From Candidatus Aquidulcis sp. (lineage in GTDB: Bacteria; Chloroflexota; Anaerolineae; Anaerolineales; UBA4823), in NCBI GenBank assembly GCA_020723385.1, contig DYIZ01000018.1, forward strand, positions 1 through 58,437: a stretch of 58,437 nt of DNA, in the 5' to 3' direction. Below the pieces are notes generated by a model that was not told the DNA's origin, did not search any database, and saw only the letters and a list, made by a program, of their open reading frames with translations. Positions 25,604-33,770 of the stretch are shown piece after piece. Both the position numbers and the translations under genes were made by a program. Each line of letters begins with the position of its first letter. The stretch's first letter is position 1.

Positions 25604-26239
25604 CTAACGACCTCTGAAGACCGAGATCAACAACGAAACCAGCAGCCCGAACAGGCCAATGGCGCCCAATCCAGCGATGAGATAGATCATCGGCGCTCGG
25701 TTGCTTTCTTCTACTACCGGAGCGATGGCGTTGTACGTCGGGACGATCAACGGCTGCGGGGGGGTGAACGTGGGCAGGCGGGTGGGGCGCGGCTCGACGA
25801 CGAACTGCGCCGCCAGCGTGGGGTCAATTGTGGGGGTGATGCGCGGCGTGGGCGAGGGCGGCGGCTCGACGATGGGCAGCTCACCACCCGTGATCGTGAC
25901 CAGATAAGTGTATACCCAGGCCACACCCTCCGGCGCGCTTGGGTAAGCAATCTGCACCCAATCGCCGCCCAGCGAGCGGCCCAGCGCAGGGACTGTCTGG
26001 CCGGGGAGCAGTTCGCCCAGGCGGGTGTAATCTGAACCGGGGCCGGCGCGCACGTTGATCTTCTCTTGATCGGCGTTGACGGTGGCGAAGATGCCGCGCG
26101 GGCCGCGCGTCGCGGTGGGGGAAATCGTCCCATCCGGTTGGGCGGGCGCTTCCGCACGGGCTGAGTAAATCCCGGCGAGCAGAATCCCACTCAGCAGCAG
26201 AAAAATCACGCCGGTCACGGCAATCGTCCAACGTCGCAT
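25604..26239 (-). CDS. SH3b-domain membrane protein (copy 2)
   Basis: 211 residues. An N-terminal signal-anchor (IAVTGVIFLLLSGILLAGI) is followed by a bacterial SH3 domain (about 50-120: ATVNADQEKINVRAGPGSDYTRLGELLPGQ, GGDWVQIAYP, GVAWVYTYLV). Then comes a Pro/Thr stalk with the motif TPTIDPTLAAQF, and a C-terminal transmembrane helix (LIAGLGAIGLFGLLVSLLI) with an RGR end. SH3b domains commonly bind peptidoglycan. It is a tandem paralogue of the gene at 26244, separated by four bases; its ribosome site overlaps the upstream stop. It ends only eight bases from the convergent Fe-S gene. Confidence 0.82.
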   Translation of the reverse strand: MRRWTIAVTGVIFLLLSGILLAGIYSARAEAPAQPDGTISPTATRGPRGIFATVNADQEKINVRAGPGSDYTRLGELLPGQTVPALGRSLGGDWVQIAYPSAPEGVAWVYTYLVTITGGELPIVEPPPSPTPRITPTIDPTLAAQFVVEPRPTRLPTFTPPQPLIVPTYNAIAPVVEESNRAPMIYLIAGLGAIGLFGLLVSLLISVFRGR

Positions 26240-26243
26240 TAAA

Positions 26244-26870
26244 TCACCTGCCTCTCAGGATCGCAATCACCGCCCCAAACAGCCCAATCACGGCCAACCC
26301 GATAATGAAAAATCCCATCGGCACACGCGTTGGCGCTGAGGCAGACCCTCCGGCGGCAAAGGTTGGGATTGTCAGTGGGGCTGGCTGGGTGAAGGTGGGC
26401 ATCTGAGTCGGCCCAAATTCGATAACGAATTGCGCTGCCAGGGTGGGATCAATCGTGGGGGTAACGCGCGGCGTGGGGGTCGGCGGGGGTTTGACGAGCG
26501 GCAAACTGCCATTCACGCTGACCAATGGGGCATACACCCATCCGACGCCGCCGGTCACACCGGGGTAGGCTATTTTCACGTAGAAATCCAGCCCATCACC
26601 TTGGGATCGCCCGAGCGCCGGGACGACTTGCCCGGCGACCAGGATACCGATGCGCGGGTAATCGGAGCCTGGCCCGGCCCACACGTAGATGATCTCCCGC
26701 TCGAAATTGACGGAAGCCATTGGCCCGCTGGGGCTGCCGGTCACCGTGGGGATGCTGCCCGTGGGCTGCTGGGCGGAAACATCAGCCCGCGCCGAAGAAA
26801 CCTGGCTCAACCATAAACCGCCAATCAACAAACATACCAGCGCTCCGAGCTTGAATTTCAATCGTGTCAT
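26244..26870 (-). CDS. SH3b-domain membrane protein (copy 1)
   Basis: 208 residues with the same layout as its downstream neighbour: signal-anchor (LGALVCLLIGGLWLSQVSSARA), SH3b domain (ASVNFEREIIYVWAGPGSDYPRIG, VKIAYPGVTGGVGWVYAPLV), stalk containing TPTIDPTLAAQFVIE, and a C-terminal helix (FFIIGLAVIGLFGAVIAIL) ending RGR. The two copies keep the identical stalk motif but have diverged through the SH3b core. It is probably exposed outside the membrane and wall-associated. First gene of a two-gene unit. Confidence 0.82.
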   Translation of the reverse strand: MTRLKFKLGALVCLLIGGLWLSQVSSARADVSAQQPTGSIPTVTGSPSGPMASVNFEREIIYVWAGPGSDYPRIGILVAGQVVPALGRSQGDGLDFYVKIAYPGVTGGVGWVYAPLVSVNGSLPLVKPPPTPTPRVTPTIDPTLAAQFVIEFGPTQMPTFTQPAPLTIPTFAAGGSASAPTRVPMGFFIIGLAVIGLFGAVIAILRGR

Positions 26871-26937
26871 TATTCCGAAACCTTGCCAGGGATCAAACGT
26901 AAGTATTTTCAGTCAATTACGAATCTTGTTGGCAGCC

Positions 26938-26951
26938 GGCGCTTTAGCGCC
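26938..26951. repeat. Palindrome GGCGCT-TT-AGCGCC
   Basis: A compact palindrome in the 227-base divergent spacer between the SH3b pair and the zinc-ribbon gene, followed by a second GCGCTAAAATGCG imperfect repeat. It may be an interspersed repeat or an operator; no further evidence. Confidence 0.3.
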
Positions 26952-27043
26952 CGATTTTGCGCTAAAATGCGCATGACAAACCCAAACCCAAATATTTTTT
27001 GGATTTTTATGACATCGCTATCCCTGGTTTTGGCAAGGCCGAT

Positions 27044-27049
27044 TATAAT
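27044..27049 (+). promoter_or_regulatory. TATAAT -10 for zinc-ribbon gene
   Basis: A perfect -10 hexamer 48 bases upstream of the ATG at 27098. No good -35 was found. A ribosome site (AGGAG) lies nine bases before the start codon, so this gene has a normal leader. Confidence 0.4.
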
Positions 27050-27097
27050 CTACCCGACAGCCAATTTCGCGATGTCTCATTGACAGGAGTGAACAGC

Positions 27098-27682
27098 ATG
27101 GATCCTCGCATCTTCCACGGTAACATTTCCCCAACGGATATTGCTCGCGCCCTGGTCGCCAGATTCAACCGCGGCAACCTGCGCGCCCAACAGTATGGCG
27201 ATGCCAGCAAAGCGATCGTGCAAATCGCCACACATGAACGGGCATCTTCGGGTGGAACAACGGCGCTAACCGTTACGGCTCAAAAGGTGGAGGACGGGGT
27301 TGCGGTGCAAATCGGCACCCAAAACTGGCTCGGAGTAGCTGCCAGCCTGGGCCAGACTGCATTCTCTACGCTGCTCAATCCGTTGAACATCCTCGGCCGG
27401 TTGGATGACCTGGCCCAGGATATCGAGAACCTGAAACTGAACGATGAGGTTTGGGAGACGATTACGCAGGTAGCGCGCGGCGCAGGGGCCTCGGCGGCTC
27501 TATCGGAGCGGCTGCGCCGGTTGGTTTGCGATTATTGCAACACAGCCAACCCGGTGGGTGAGCCGGCCTGTATCGCTTGCGGCGCCCCGTTGGGCAGCTC
27601 GCAGCCGCGCACGTGCCTGAAGTGTGGGTTCGTGGTGCGCTCGAATGAAGGCGTCTGTCCGAATTGCCGCCAGCCGCTGTAG
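27098..27682 (+). CDS. Double zinc-ribbon protein of unknown function
   Basis: 194 residues from the ATG at 27098 (AGGAG upstream). The N-terminal two thirds carry a short globular part with SPTDIARALVARFNRGNLRAQQYGD, TALTVTAQKVEDGVAVQIG and a hydrophobic segment around LGVAASLGQTAFSTLLNPL. The C-terminal 55 residues hold two zinc ribbons: CDYC...CIAC and CLKC...CPNC, each with CxxC pairs. Such zinc ribbons appear in many small regulatory or scaffold proteins. The N-terminal part was not recognised. A long hairpin terminator follows. Confidence 0.72.
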   Translation: MDPRIFHGNISPTDIARALVARFNRGNLRAQQYGDASKAIVQIATHERASSGGTTALTVTAQKVEDGVAVQIGTQNWLGVAASLGQTAFSTLLNPLNILGRLDDLAQDIENLKLNDEVWETITQVARGAGASAALSERLRRLVCDYCNTANPVGEPACIACGAPLGSSQPRTCLKCGFVVRSNEGVCPNCRQPL

Positions 27683-27695
27683 TTCAGGGGAAATG

Positions 27696-27748
27696 CCAAA
27701 AAAACGGGTTTCGGATGAGCAGTGCTCATCCGAAACCCGTTTTTTTGG
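27696..27748. terminator. Long perfect bidirectional terminator
   Basis: Arms of 25 bases at 27696-27720 and 27724-27748, perfectly complementary, three-base loop, seven A in the left foot and seven T in the right foot. It lies between the convergent zinc-ribbon gene and the HEAT-like gene and fits strong intrinsic termination in both directions. Confidence 0.92.
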
Positions 27749-27758
27749 TTAATGATTT

Positions 27759-28451
27759 TTATTGCAATCGCAGCGCAGCCAGCGCAGCCTGGATGGGCTG
27801 CAGCAGGCTGGTCTCGTCTGGTTCATTGGGTGGGGCAAAGGGCATTGTTGTCTGGCCGGTGAGCCGGGCTTCCAGGCGGGTGACCAGGCGCTCCATTGCC
27901 GGGATGGCGTCCAGGTATCCGACTTTGCCGATGAAATGGATCGCCATGCGCCGCACCGCCAGGGGATTTTTGCGTTCAGAAAGGATAGACGCCAGATGGT
28001 TGCCGGCATAAGGGGATGAACTGAGCAGATGGATTATGTTCGATTCCAGATCGGGGTATGCTGCCGCGACTTCCAATAAACTAAAAATTTGCCGGGTGCG
28101 CATCTGGGATAGATAAGCTCTCAAGTGGCGGCGAACCGGCTCAGGGGCAATTTGTTGGTTTGAATCAGCTACGAACAGACCCCCCAGGGCTTTAACAATC
28201 TTGCCTCGCACGCCAATATCCGGGTCGGTGATACGTGTGGCGAGTAAATACGATACCAACGGTGACAGTCGTGGCGCACCCAATTCCAAAAGACGGTCGA
28301 GGGACGCCCGGCGCAGGTCTACCTCGGGAGAGGTCAGTCCTTCGGCGGCGCTCCACACAGCCGGAAACAGCTCGGCTGTACCGGTAGCCGTCTCGGACAC
28401 CTCGAAGAGGAGGGGTTGTTCGATATGGATGTCGTAAAGGGAAGGTTCCAT
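27759..28451 (-). CDS. HEAT-repeat-like helical protein
   Basis: 230 residues without signal peptide or membrane segments. Several helix pairs with the spacing of HEAT repeats are visible: VDLRRASLDRLLELGAPRLSPLVSYLLATRI, DIGVRGKIVKALGGLF, LAVRRMAIHFIGKVGYLDAIPAMERLV. HEAT proteins are usually protein-binding scaffolds. The N-terminal 40 residues (YDIHIEQPLLFEVSE) are distinct. No catalytic residues are evident and the partner is unknown. It is preceded by the small unknown gene on the same strand, 68 bases away. Confidence 0.7.
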   Translation of the reverse strand: MEPSLYDIHIEQPLLFEVSETATGTAELFPAVWSAAEGLTSPEVDLRRASLDRLLELGAPRLSPLVSYLLATRITDPDIGVRGKIVKALGGLFVADSNQQIAPEPVRRHLRAYLSQMRTRQIFSLLEVAAAYPDLESNIIHLLSSSPYAGNHLASILSERKNPLAVRRMAIHFIGKVGYLDAIPAMERLVTRLEARLTGQTTMPFAPPNEPDETSLLQPIQAALAALRLQ

Positions 28452-28519
28452 ACGTCGCTGCCTTTCTTTGGCGAGGTGAGTATACCGCGAATACCGAGGC
28501 TCGTCACACCGATTTTCTG

Positions 28520-28930
28520 CTATCCAGGCAAGAACTGTCTCACGTACTCAAAGTACCCACGCCGACCGCCCTCCTTGTTCCACAACTCGATCGAGCGGCG
28601 GATGCGCTTCAGGCAGGCTACGATCTCAGGAATAGTGACCGGATCATTAATGGCGAGCGGGTTGCCTTGTTGGCTTTCCATCGTTACCCGCCCCAGCCGC
28701 CATTCGCACATGAATTGCATCTGATCGTAGGCTGCTTGCGTTAAACCGTTCATTGACGGCGGTGATTTCAACCGCCCTTCGGCCTCGAATTGGTAAGTGC
28801 GAGCCAGCTTTTCCACGGCGGCCATGGCGGTGTAGTCGGTCATATCGGGGTTGTCCTGATAGATGCTCACCAGCGCCGCTTCGATGTTTTGCAATACATC
28901 GAGATATTCTTCTTCGTTGAATTCCGGCAT
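28520..28930 (-). CDS. Conserved small protein, function unknown
   Basis: 136 residues from the ATG at 28930. GAGGAG, which overlaps the stop codon of the E1 gene, is its ribosome site, so the two genes are probably translationally coupled. Mostly helical: FNEEEYLDVLQNIEAALVSIYQDNP, MAAVEKLARTYQFEA, VTIPEIVACLKRIRRSIELWNKEGGRRGYFEYVRQFL. No family was recognised and there are no cysteines or histidines in a metal-site pattern. Its coupling to the E1 gene could mean a partner or stability factor; that is speculative. Confidence 0.7.
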   Translation of the reverse strand: MPEFNEEEYLDVLQNIEAALVSIYQDNPDMTDYTAMAAVEKLARTYQFEAEGRLKSPPSMNGLTQAAYDQMQFMCEWRLGRVTMESQQGNPLAINDPVTIPEIVACLKRIRRSIELWNKEGGRRGYFEYVRQFLPG

Positions 28931-28941
28931 GGTACATCTCC

Positions 28942-30969
28942 TCAATATTCGAGCAGCGCCGTTATTTTAGCACGGATGCGCTCGACCGATGGTAAAACTG
29001 CGTCCATCATAGGGATATTGTAGGGTATGAGTACATCTGGCGTTGCCAGCCGCTCGATTGGGGCGTCCAGGTCGGTGAAGGCTTCAGCGGCGATGACCGC
29101 AGCAATTTCTGCGCCGAACCCGCCGGTGAGTGTGTCCTCGTGGACGAGGAGAACCTTCCCGGTTTTGCGGACGCTTTCGAGCACGGCAGACTGATCCCAC
29201 GGGCTGATGGTGCGCAAATCGAGCAGAGCGACGCGCCCCTCGAATTGGCGGGCGGCCTCCACGCAGCGGGGAACCATTGCCCCCCAGGTGACCACCGTCA
29301 GCGAGTCGCCCTCCGTGAGGTGGGCGGCCACCCCGAAGGGCAGGCCAAAATCGTCGCCGGGGTAGGGGCGGCGGCCTTCGGGCGTGTCGAGCAGGGCGCG
29401 GTGCTCGAAGAAGAACGCGGGATCATCGCCGCGCAGGGCAGTGCGCAGCAGCCCGACCGCATCTTCGGCATTCGATGGAAACGCCAGCCGCCAGCCGATC
29501 AAATGCGCATAGGCAGCTTCATTGGTGACGGAATGCCAGGGGTCGCCGGTCTTTTTGCCGAAGCCGACCGGGATGCGAACCACCACCGGCGCGGCGAAGT
29601 TGTTGGCCGTGCGCCAGCGCAGCGTGCCCAGGTCGGTGAGTTGTTCGTGGGCGGGGTCGGCGTATTTGCGGAACTGTATTTCGGGCACGGGCAGCAGGCC
29701 GGCCAGAGCCATGCCCACCGCGCGCCCGATAATGCCGTCTTCGTTGAGGGAGGTGTCGAAGACCCGTTCGACGCCGAAGCGTTTCTGCATATCGAGGGTA
29801 GCGCCATGCACGCCGCCTTTCACGCCCACATCTTCTCCGAAGACGAGCATGCGCGGATTGCGGCTCATTTCCACTTCGAGCGTGCGGCGCACTGCGTCGA
29901 GGAAGTTGATGCGCGGGCCGGAAGGGCGCGGATCGTTGGGGCCGGGCGTGAGCAGGGCGTTCTCCGGGCGGAGGCCGCCCTGCCGGGGCGCCGTTCCCCC
30001 GTACAATCGGTGAGTCGCGGCCGAGGCCGGGTCAGGCTGTGGGAGCGCCTCCGCCTCGCTGAGAGCGGCGCTTAACTCGCTCGCCACATCTTCTTCCAGC
30101 TTTTGCCACTCATCGGGTTTGAACAGAGCTTGCAAGCGGGGCAGGGGGTCACGCGCAGCTTCGTCGGCGCGGATTTCGGGGGATTTGTAAGCCTGGTCGT
30201 CAACGAAGGTGTGGCCGAGCAGGCGGGGGACGCGCAGCCGCAGCAGGCAGGGGCCTTCGCCGGAACGGACGTATTCGACCGCGCTACGGATGGACACCCA
30301 GGCTTCCGCGGGATCGCTGCCGTCGCCGTTGCGGGTACACAGCGGGCCGTAGCAGCTCAGGTTGGAGACGATGTCGCCGCCGGGGGTCTGGTAGATGGAG
30401 GGGACGGACAACCCGAAAGCGTTGTCCTCGATGAAAAAGAGCATGGGCAGGCGTTGGGTGGTCGCAACGTTGAGGGCGGCCCAAAAGCCGTTGGCGGCGA
30501 CGCTGCCCTCACCGCCGCAAGCCACGGCAATCGCGTTCTGCCATTCGGCCTCGCCGAGCACGCTGGCGCGGTAGCGGGCGGACTGCGCCCAGCCTGCGGC
30601 GGGGGTATACTGCGCGCCTACGTCGCCCGAGGCGGGCAGCAGGGTGGCGCGGCTGCGGCGCGGCAGGTTGTACATGACGCCGGTATCGCGTCCCATCGTC
30701 AACCCAACGGCGCGCGCCAGGCCTGAGCCGAGCGCTTCGACGACGGTAAGCCCGCAGGCCAAGGCAAAGGGGCGCGAGCGATAATAGGTGGTGGCGGCGT
30801 CGTGTGGGTGATCGAGGGCGTGCGCCAGCAGGACTTGCGCCAGCTCGTGACCCATAGATGAAAATTGATATTTGATCTTGCCCTGCGGGGTGAGGGTGTT
30901 CACTTCCAGCTCGTCGAGACGGCGGGAGAGGAGGACGGTGTGAGCGATTTGATTCCAGTTGGGGGACAT
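28942..30969 (-). CDS. Fused E1 alpha/beta subunit of 2-oxoacid dehydrogenase
   Basis: 675 residues joining both halves of a thiamine-diphosphate E1. Residues 1 to about 330 are the alpha part: GHELAQV, TYYRSRPFALACG, and the cofactor motif beginning GGEGSVAANG and ending EDN (Gly-Glu-Gly where most homologues have GDG). Residues about 350-675 are the beta part: INFLDAVRRTLEVEM, LVFGEDVGVKGGVHG, PVPEIQFRKYADPA, and a C-terminal transketolase domain (VALLDLRTISPWDQ, KVLLVHEDTLTGGFGAEIAA). Such fusions decarboxylate branched-chain 2-oxoacids or pyruvate for an E2/E3 complex. No E2 or E3 gene lies in the window. A TATCAGT-type repeat ends two bases before the start codon and no ribosome site is visible. 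Confidence 0.9.
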   Translation of the reverse strand: MSPNWNQIAHTVLLSRRLDELEVNTLTPQGKIKYQFSSMGHELAQVLLAHALDHPHDAATTYYRSRPFALACGLTVVEALGSGLARAVGLTMGRDTGVMYNLPRRSRATLLPASGDVGAQYTPAAGWAQSARYRASVLGEAEWQNAIAVACGGEGSVAANGFWAALNVATTQRLPMLFFIEDNAFGLSVPSIYQTPGGDIVSNLSCYGPLCTRNGDGSDPAEAWVSIRSAVEYVRSGEGPCLLRLRVPRLLGHTFVDDQAYKSPEIRADEAARDPLPRLQALFKPDEWQKLEEDVASELSAALSEAEALPQPDPASAATHRLYGGTAPRQGGLRPENALLTPGPNDPRPSGPRINFLDAVRRTLEVEMSRNPRMLVFGEDVGVKGGVHGATLDMQKRFGVERVFDTSLNEDGIIGRAVGMALAGLLPVPEIQFRKYADPAHEQLTDLGTLRWRTANNFAAPVVVRIPVGFGKKTGDPWHSVTNEAAYAHLIGWRLAFPSNAEDAVGLLRTALRGDDPAFFFEHRALLDTPEGRRPYPGDDFGLPFGVAAHLTEGDSLTVVTWGAMVPRCVEAARQFEGRVALLDLRTISPWDQSAVLESVRKTGKVLLVHEDTLTGGFGAEIAAVIAAEAFTDLDAPIERLATPDVLIPYNIPMMDAVLPSVERIRAKITALLEY

Positions 30970-30971
30970 GG

Positions 30972-31190
30972 CAGTAATCAGTTATCAGTGAGCAGTTGGC
31001 AGTTGACGGTTGGTAGTTGGCGGTTGACTATGAAGGGTGCGAAGCTCCCGCTGGAAGATAGACCGGCGGACTGTCGTCCACCTTGAGCAAGTATTGGGAT
31101 GGGCGCTATCTCGATGGCCATTTGCTTCCGCCGGTTGAACGTCCGGCGGATTGTTGTCCGCCTTGGGCAATTATTGGAATGGGTGCAAAT
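30972..31190. repeat. Intergenic repeat cluster (TATCAGT type plus 80-base direct repeat)
   Basis: 30972-31028 is a run of ATCAGT/CAGTTG/CGGTTGAC units. Its first 20 bases match 19 of 20 positions of the reverse strand inside leuS at 57570-57589. 31061-31109 and 31141-31190 form an imperfect direct repeat with an 80-base period. Each copy contains a palindrome of the GGCGGAC-N4-GTCCGCC type (31065-31082 and 31145-31162). No gene is supported in this 220-base spacer. Confidence 0.75.
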
Positions 31191-31672
31191 TACACTGTGG
31201 AGATTGTTGTTGGCATCTTGTTCAGCTCATCGAAGAAGATTTTGCGGTCTTCATCCTCTTTAATCGCTTCGCCGCGGGCTTTGGCGATGGTGTAATGCCT
31301 GGCGTGCAGGTCAGCATCGCCGAGGATGGCTGCGGCAAAGGCGATTTCGGCGTGAGCGAAGGCCAGGTCCCAATCGGCGCAATCGTTGTGCTCGAAAAAG
31401 TCCAGGCAGCGGCGGGCGCAGGCCAGCGCCATCTCGCCGTGACCCAGCGTCGAGAGGGCGTGCGCCAGGGTCTGGTCGGCGCGGGCGTCGTTGAGCGGTT
31501 GGCCGACTTTCGACCAATGGTAGGCAGCCGCGTAAGCAACGGCGAGCAGCTCGCGGTCTTCGGCGGGCGTGCGGCTGGACTGGGATGCCAGATCCCAGGC
31601 GCGGTTATTGCACTCGACGGCGAACCAGCGCTGCATCCGGCTGATCGTTTCGGGGGAGGGTGATTCGGACAT
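31190..31672 (-). CDS. Helical TPR-like protein, function unknown
   Basis: 160 residues, no signal peptide. AAAGGAG lies a few bases before the ATG. Consecutive amphipathic helices resemble TPR pairs: ELLAVAYAAAYHWSKVG, ADQTLAHALSTLGHGEMALACARRCLDFF, WDLAFAHAEIAFAAAILGDADLHARHYTIAKARG. The motif around AAYHW and the conserved CA-x-W-D pairs are found in uncharacterised proteins of similar length. It shares its strand with the MATE-like gene 44 bases upstream. No enzyme activity is evident. Confidence 0.68.
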   Translation of the reverse strand: MSESPSPETISRMQRWFAVECNNRAWDLASQSSRTPAEDRELLAVAYAAAYHWSKVGQPLNDARADQTLAHALSTLGHGEMALACARRCLDFFEHNDCADWDLAFAHAEIAFAAAILGDADLHARHYTIAKARGEAIKEDEDRKIFFDELNKMPTTISTV

Positions 31673-31716
31673 AGAAAGCTCCTTTGGCAGGGGATTTGGA
31701 GCAATTATATCTGATT

Positions 31717-33042
31717 TTACAACCCTTCAATCGTTTTATCATCAATTTGCCTCATCACTCCCCGGCTGCGCACCCACAACCAGACGGTTTGTGCCAGGGT
31801 GGCCAGAGTGAGTACCCCCAGACCAACATACAGGCCAGTTGTCTGCCCCCAGGCTACGCCAGCGCCCGCCAATATGGCGTAAACGATCAAATAAATTATC
31901 ACCGACTCTGTGAGGCCGCCTGTGCGTCGCCCATGCAGGATAGCTCCCTGGTACCAGGATTGCATCACGCTCAACGCGGGCAGCGGCAGGGCGAACCATA
32001 ATCCTATCTTCGCTAACTCTGCCAGGTCTGGCCTGAGCGCGGATAAGTTCCCAAACCATACCATCGAAAGGGGCGTGGCTGCCATAAGCAGGAGCAAGCC
32101 GGTGGTCGCCAAAGCCAGCAGTGTGGTAAAACGCCGTAACTGATGTGCTGCCTCCGGCTCATCGAGCAGCGCCACCACCACCTCGTTGTAAGCGATGCCC
32201 ATACTGCGGAATATGAAAATCAGACCGGTAAGCGGCGCCCAGGCGGCCAGCGATGCCAGCGCCTGCGGCATACGACTGAGTGACGCGCTCCCTAAGGGAT
32301 TCGCCAGCAGCATAATGAGCGAGGTCAACGCCAACGGGATATAGAACGCGAAGAAAGCGCGCAGAGTCAGCGGCGGCTCGACTGGAGGGGCTTCTCGCAG
32401 CCCACCCTTCAACACCGGGCGCACGATTAAACCGATGAAGACAGCCTCACAAATGACGCCAGCGGCGACCGCCGCAGTCGCTACAGCTATCCCCGGCAGT
32501 GTGTGGATTGCATACCCGGCCGCCAATACGAGTAGATCGGCTCCCAGGCGGATGACTGTGCCCACGCTGACCGCTTGGCTGCGCCCGAAGCGGATCAACA
32601 CGCCTTGGTGGAAGCGCCGGTAGGCGATGGACCACGTCCAGGGGGTCATCAACATCAACCCGATTCGCCCTGGCTCGAGGGTCGCCTCGGGCGCGCCCAG
32701 AAGCTCCCGGGCGACGATATCGTACAGCGGCGTGAACGCTACCAACACATGTATGGCTGTCAAGATGGCGCTGGTTATCATCATGAAGCGATAACCCAAC
32801 CGGTACGAGGCCCAATCTTTACTCAAAGCGGTGGAGGCTGCCAGCAGCATAATGATGGGCGACTCGAAGATCAATGCCAACGGGAAGACGATGCCTCCAT
32901 AAGCTGCCAGGTGAGCTTCAGGCTCGGCCAGCCGGGCAATGACCGCGCTCAAGGCGGGTAGCTCGGCGGCCATCAGTAGCCAGCTTGCGGCCAACGGCCA
33001 CCAGACAGCGACGATACGGCGAAGCGAGAGCGGTGTCAACAT
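31717..33042 (-). CDS. MATE-like (MOP superfamily) multi-pass transporter
   Basis: 441 residues from the ATG at 33042, chosen because TATAAT sits seven bases upstream and the earlier in-frame ATG at 33072 lies in the promoter. About twelve hydrophobic segments are arranged as two six-helix halves (PLALIFESPIIMLLAASTAL in the first, AFYIPLALTSLIMLLANPLGSASLSRM in the second), which is the MATE/MOP pattern of cation-coupled exporters. It lacks well-conserved MATE signature residues that would fix the substrate. A drug, lipid or polysaccharide export role is possible. Confidence 0.72.
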   Translation of the reverse strand: MLTPLSLRRIVAVWWPLAASWLLMAAELPALSAVIARLAEPEAHLAAYGGIVFPLALIFESPIIMLLAASTALSKDWASYRLGYRFMMITSAILTAIHVLVAFTPLYDIVARELLGAPEATLEPGRIGLMLMTPWTWSIAYRRFHQGVLIRFGRSQAVSVGTVIRLGADLLVLAAGYAIHTLPGIAVATAAVAAGVICEAVFIGLIVRPVLKGGLREAPPVEPPLTLRAFFAFYIPLALTSLIMLLANPLGSASLSRMPQALASLAAWAPLTGLIFIFRSMGIAYNEVVVALLDEPEAAHQLRRFTTLLALATTGLLLLMAATPLSMVWFGNLSALRPDLAELAKIGLWFALPLPALSVMQSWYQGAILHGRRTGGLTESVIIYLIVYAILAGAGVAWGQTTGLYVGLGVLTLATLAQTVWLWVRSRGVMRQIDDKTIEGL

Positions 33043-33049
33043 AGCTGCC

Positions 33050-33055
33050 ATTATA
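33050..33055 (-). promoter_or_regulatory. TATAAT seven bases before start codon (leaderless)
   Basis: On the minus strand a perfect -10 hexamer is separated by seven bases (GGCAGCT) from the ATG at 33042. The transcript would begin within a base or two of the start codon. No ribosome binding site is present. Confidence 0.55.
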
Positions 33056-33228
33056 CCGTTCGGTGGATGCAAGTGTACCCCCGTCGGCGGGTTGGCGCCT
33101 CAGCCGGGTTAAAATGACATCCGGTCGAGGATCACCGATGGGCGGCCTCGTCCCATTTGGCCGCGATGGCGTCAAAGGCACGCAAGAAGCTGCTGGTTGA
33201 AAGAGCAGCTCTATCTCTGGGTTTCGAA

Positions 33229-33660
33229 TCAACGTCCGGTGATGTAGCTGGTCAGATGGTCAATCATAAAACTTTGTTCTTCAATGATGGCTTTGACCAC
33301 GTCGCCGATGGAGATGACGCCCATGATTTCGTAATCATCTATCACGGGCAGGTGACGGATGTGTTTATCCGTCATCAGCGCCATGCACTCCTCGACGGTG
33401 GTTTTGGGATGAACGGCGATTACTTTGGCTGTCATAATCTCACGAACGAAAGTATCCTTCGATGATTTGCCTTCCAGGATGATCTTGCGGGCATAATCCC
33501 GCTCAGAAAGGATGCCGATGACTTGCCCGGCCTGCATCACCAGCACTGCGCCGATTTCCTTATCGGCCATCAGTTGCAGCGCCTCGAAAACGGTGGCATT
33601 TGGCTCGATAGCCCAAATGTGTGTGCCTTTGGTGCGTAAGATTTGGTTGACGGTTTTCAT
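33229..33660 (-). CDS. CBS-domain-pair protein
   Basis: 143 residues made entirely of two CBS motifs (about 10-62 and 74-130): TVFEALQLMADKEIGAVLVMQAGQVIGILSERDYAR and TVEECMALMTDKHIRHLPVIDDYEIMGVISIGDVV. CBS pairs (Bateman modules) bind adenine nucleotides such as AMP, ATP or S-adenosylmethionine and act as energy sensors. With nothing attached, the protein must work by binding another protein. GAGGAAACA precedes the ATG as ribosome site. The gene stands alone. Confidence 0.92.
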   Translation of the reverse strand: MKTVNQILRTKGTHIWAIEPNATVFEALQLMADKEIGAVLVMQAGQVIGILSERDYARKIILEGKSSKDTFVREIMTAKVIAVHPKTTVEECMALMTDKHIRHLPVIDDYEIMGVISIGDVVKAIIEEQSFMIDHLTSYITGR

Positions 33661-33702
33661 TGTTTCCTCGCTTGATTTACCTGTAAATATGATAGGTTCA
33701 GT

Positions 33703-33723
33703 CCAGTATCAATAGGATACTGG
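33703..33723. repeat. Small inverted repeat upstream of CBS gene
   Basis: CCAGTATC (33703-33710) and GATACTGG (33716-33723) form an eight-base stem with a five-base loop. It lies about 45 bases upstream of the CBS gene and 50 bases past the peptidase remnant. It may be a promoter-region operator or a weak terminator. Confidence 0.35.
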
Positions 33724-33770
33724 AAAAACGGCATCCCGGCAAGGGGGAAATTCGAAAGGCAAAATCAGGC

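Noticed and set aside
33132-33228. Possible gene remnant on the minus strand after the CBS gene (frame ending FLRAFDAIAAKWDEAAHR)
   Set aside because: The last 30 codons look protein-like, but no family could be named and no start exists; too weak to annotate.
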